Source: JADGHX01 sp035760965 (GTDB taxonomy: Bacteria; Pseudomonadota; Gammaproteobacteria; Steroidobacterales; Steroidobacteraceae). Taken from it: a DNA stretch of 34,772 nt. Both the position numbers and the translations under genes were made by a program. The notes under the pieces were generated by a model. That model did not search any database. It had not been told where the DNA came from and saw only the letters and a program-made list of their open reading frames with translations. The stretch spans positions 1-34,772 of the forward strand of contig DASTRY010000101.1 of NCBI GenBank assembly GCA_035760965.1, read 5' to 3'. Shown piece after piece: positions 32,673 through 34,772 of the stretch (within the stretch, counting starts at the first letter, position 1; every line of letters starts with the position of its first letter).

Positions 32673-34358
32673 GTGGATCCTCACTTGAAGAGCAACATCG
32701 AGATCGCCCAAGCGGCGAACATGAAGCGCATCACCGAGATCGCGAAGAATCGCCTCGGTATCGACGAAGAGAACCTCGAGCCGTACGGTCGCTACAAAGC
32801 GAAACTCTCGCTCCGGTACATCGACACGTTGCAGGATCGGCCCGACGGCAAGCTCGTGCTGGTCACCGCGATCTCGCCGACGCCTGCGGGCGAGGGCAAG
32901 ACGACGACCACGGTCGGCCTCGGCGACGCGCTCAATCACCTCGGCAAGAAGGCGATGATCTGCCTGCGCGAGCCGGCGCTCGGTCCGGTGTTCGGCGTGA
33001 AGGGCGGTGCGGCGGGCGGCGGCTTCGCGCAAGTCGTGCCGATGGAGGACATCAACCTCCACTTCACGGGCGACTTCGCCGCGATCGCACTCGCGAACAA
33101 TCTGCTCGCGGGGCTCATCGACAATCACATCCATCAGGGCAACGAGCTCGGCTTCGACGTGCGGCGCATCGCGTGGAAGCGCGTCGTCGACGTGAACGAT
33201 CGCGCGCTGCGCGACATCACCATCGGCCTCGGCGGGCCGGGCAACGGCTATCCGCGGCAGGACGGGTTCGACATCGTCGTCGCCTCCGAAGTAATGGCGA
33301 TCTTCTGTCTCGCGACCAGCCTCAAGGATCTGAAGGAACGGCTCGGCAAGATCGTCGTCGGCTACACGCGCGATCAGAAGCCGATCCTCGCGCGCGACCT
33401 GAAGGCGCACGGCGCGATGACCGCGCTGCTGCGCGATGCGCTCGCGCCGAACCTCGTGCAGACGCTCGAGAACAATCCGGCATTCATCCACGGCGGCCCG
33501 TTCGCGAACATCGCGCACGGCTGCAATTCGGTCATCGCCACCAAGACGGCGTTGAAGCTCGCGGACTACGTCGTGACCGAGGGCGGCTTCGGCGCCGATC
33601 TCGGCGCGGAAAAGTTCGTCGACATCAAATGCCGCAAGGCGGGCCTGAAGCCGTCCGCGGCCGTGATCGTCGCCACCGTGCGCGCGCTGAAGTATCACGG
33701 CGGCGTGCCGGTCGCGGAGGTCGGCAAGGAGAACCTCGTCGCGCTCGAAAAGGGCCTCGTGAATCTCGAGCGCCACATCCACAACGTGCGCGACCACTAT
33801 GGCCTGCCGCCCGTCGTCGCGATCAACTCGCGCGCGGAAGACACCGCCGCCGAAGTGAAGCTGATGCAGGAGAAGCTCGCGCACCTCGGCGTGAAGATCA
33901 TCCACGCGCGGCACTTCGCCGAAGGCGGCAAGGGCGCGCTCGAGCTGGCGAAGGAAGTCGTGCGCCTGTGCGAGCAGCCGAACAACTTCAAGTTCGTGTA
34001 CGACGACAAGATGTCGCTGTGGGACAAGATGAAGGCCGTCGCCACGAAGATCTACGGCGCGAGCGACATCACCGCGGACACGAAGGTTCGCCAGCAGATC
34101 AAGCACTTCCAGGAGGCCGGCTACGGTCACTATCCGGTGTGCGTGGCGAAGACGCAGTACTCGTTCTCGACGGACCCGAAGCTGCTCGGCGCGCCGTCCG
34201 GACACGTCGTGAACATCCGCGAAGTGCGCCTCGCTGCCGGCGCGGAGTTCATCGTCATGATCTGCGGCGACGTGATGACGATGCCGGGCCTGCCGAAAGT
34301 GCCGGCCTCGAACAACATCGACGTCGACGAGAGCGGCAAGATCGTCGGGTTGTTCTAG
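32673..34358 (+). CDS. fhs: Formate-tetrahydrofolate ligase
   Basis: This protein has 561 residues from GTG 32673. TTG 32685 and ATG 32637 are in-frame alternatives. It joins formate to tetrahydrofolate using ATP, giving 10-formyl-THF for one-carbon metabolism, in the cytoplasm. Family marks are SNIEIAQAANMKRI at the start, the ATP loop TPAGEGKTTTTVGLGDAL (about residues 62-79), LREPALGPVFGVKGGAAGGG, EGGFGADLGAEKF and the ending MPGLPKVPASNNIDVDESGK. Length matches (about 555). Codon use is like the rest of the window. It is single, with no folD or other folate gene beside it. A hairpin with a T-run follows. Confidence 0.96.
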   Translation: MDPHLKSNIEIAQAANMKRITEIAKNRLGIDEENLEPYGRYKAKLSLRYIDTLQDRPDGKLVLVTAISPTPAGEGKTTTTVGLGDALNHLGKKAMICLREPALGPVFGVKGGAAGGGFAQVVPMEDINLHFTGDFAAIALANNLLAGLIDNHIHQGNELGFDVRRIAWKRVVDVNDRALRDITIGLGGPGNGYPRQDGFDIVVASEVMAIFCLATSLKDLKERLGKIVVGYTRDQKPILARDLKAHGAMTALLRDALAPNLVQTLENNPAFIHGGPFANIAHGCNSVIATKTALKLADYVVTEGGFGADLGAEKFVDIKCRKAGLKPSAAVIVATVRALKYHGGVPVAEVGKENLVALEKGLVNLERHIHNVRDHYGLPPVVAINSRAEDTAAEVKLMQEKLAHLGVKIIHARHFAEGGKGALELAKEVVRLCEQPNNFKFVYDDKMSLWDKMKAVATKIYGASDITADTKVRQQIKHFQEAGYGHYPVCVAKTQYSFSTDPKLLGAPSGHVVNIREVRLAAGAEFIVMICGDVMTMPGLPKVPASNNIDVDESGKIVGLF

Positions 34359-34378
34359 GCGCGTCGTTCCACGTTGTA

Positions 34379-34413
34379 CCGAGAAAGGCGCGCCCGGCGC
34401 GCGCTTTTCTCGG
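34379..34413 (+). terminator. Terminator hairpin after fhs
   Basis: CCGAGAAA-G-GCGCGC pairs with GCGCGC-GC-TTTTCTCGG around a short loop, 20 bases after the fhs stop. The stem is GC-rich in its upper part and A/T-rich in the middle. It should act as a terminator, possibly on both strands. Confidence 0.6.
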
Positions 34414-34439
34414 ATGTACGCAAGCTTCTCTCGACGCAC

Positions 34440-34595
34440 GGAGCCACGACCGGCGGGTGTGACCTCGCCGGCCCGTGCTTCGCGGGTGCCATGTCCGCGG
34501 CTGTGACGCGTTCGGGTCAGTCGAGGAGCCACGACCGACGCATGTGATCTCGCGGGCCCGTGCTTCGCGGGCGCCATGCCCGTGGCGCGCACGAA
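34440..34595. repeat. Two tandem copies of an 85-bp element with an internal hairpin
   Basis: The sequence beginning GGAGCCACGACCG at 34440 recurs at 34525, a period of 85. Both copies continue with TGTGA-CTCGC, then GCCCGTGCTTCGCGGG and GCCATG. GCCCG and CGGGC within each copy form a stem around TGCTTCG, with GCGGGC pairing fully in the second copy. It lies between the fhs terminator and the end of the next gene, and resembles extragenic palindromic repeats. No open frame uses it convincingly. Confidence 0.6.
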
Positions 34596-34625
34596 TCCGG
34601 CGGCTCGCGGATGCCGCGGCACCTC

Positions 34626-34772
34626 TCAGGCCGTTCCCGCGGGAACGTCCTGCGCTCGGCGCCACTTCGCGAGCAGGCTCTCGACGGCGAGACTGTAATC
34701 CATGTGCTCCCCGCGCCAGCGGGTGGTCGCAGTCGTCTTGTCGATGCGGATGTCGCTTTCCGCGTGCTGACT
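34626..34772 (-). CDS. 3' end of a gene, possibly an HNH/DUF222-type protein
   Basis: The minus strand is open from the right edge of the window to the TGA at 34626-34628, giving the last 48 residues. The segment TRWRGEHMDYSLAVESLLAK resembles the ends of DUF222/HNH endonuclease-like proteins (a Trp, Gly-Glu and Met/Leu-Asp-Tyr pattern before a closing helix). No HNH motif is inside the fragment, so the name is only a suggestion. The start and main domains lie right of the window. Confidence 0.45.
   Translation of the reverse strand, partial: SQHAESDIRIDKTTATTRWRGEHMDYSLAVESLLAKWRRAQDVPAGTA

Overview
The window is GC-rich proteobacterial chromosome with tightly packed genes. Gene content points to a free-living gammaproteobacterium of the Xanthomonadales / Nevskiales / Steroidobacterales type: paired ExbD proteins with an AgmX/PglI-type TonB partner, a lone PEP carboxylase, a poxvirus-type topoisomerase IB next to envelope stress genes, an egtBD pair and many two-component proteins. 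This placement is inference from gene content. I saw no tRNA, rRNA, CRISPR array, insertion sequence or prophage gene.

Region 1 (1-7863) is housekeeping and transport. It holds an ExbD/ExbD/TonB-like operon, a small unknown gene, a CPA2 (KefB/C-type) antiporter overlapping a VOC protein, PEP carboxylase (ppc) and a GNAT acetyltransferase. Region 2 (7951-12160) is an envelope/DNA stress block: an ECF sigma factor diverges from a small unknown gene and topoisomerase IB, followed by a DUF4398 lipoprotein, an OmpA-like lipoprotein and a BON protein. A 30-bp perfect palindrome closes it. Region 3 (12219-20865) is regulatory. It contains rpoN (sigma-54), a soluble hybrid kinase, a roughly 950-bp non-coding stretch, a sigma-54 enhancer-binding response regulator, a LuxR-type response regulator with a lone receiver, a convergent NarX/DegS-type kinase, a DUF883 protein and a small basic protein. 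Region 4 (20869-28190) has apt, egtD-egtB, a small unknown gene, an M13 metallopeptidase lipoprotein and an MFS transporter with an extra C-terminal domain. Region 5 (28238-34772) has a large membrane hybrid kinase (PAS, HisKA, HATPase, two REC, HPt), a truncated phenylacetate-CoA-ligase-like protein, formate-tetrahydrofolate ligase (fhs), an 85-bp tandem repeat and the 3' end of a further gene.

Two regulatory networks can be read from the DNA. The first is a sigma-54 network. Exact TGGC-N7-TTGC promoters lie in front of rpoN itself and in front of a candidate minus-strand small RNA of about 105 nt. That RNA has a UCCCC hairpin loop, a run of six C and a strong intrinsic terminator, and sits in the gap upstream of the sigma-54 activator gene. 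A near-perfect sigma-54 site precedes the truncated ligase-like gene, and a weaker one precedes the large hybrid kinase. The second is a repeated operator-like element, GTC(A/G)GA-N4-TCCTAC, found four times in the same orientation 67-108 bp before plus-strand start codons: the small gene beside the ECF factor, the DUF4398 lipoprotein, the LuxR-type regulator itself, and the small basic protein beside DUF883. It is partly dyad-symmetric. The simplest reading is an autoregulated stress regulon run by the LuxR-type regulator at 17863-18504. The small RNA and this operator family are the best candidates here for something undescribed.
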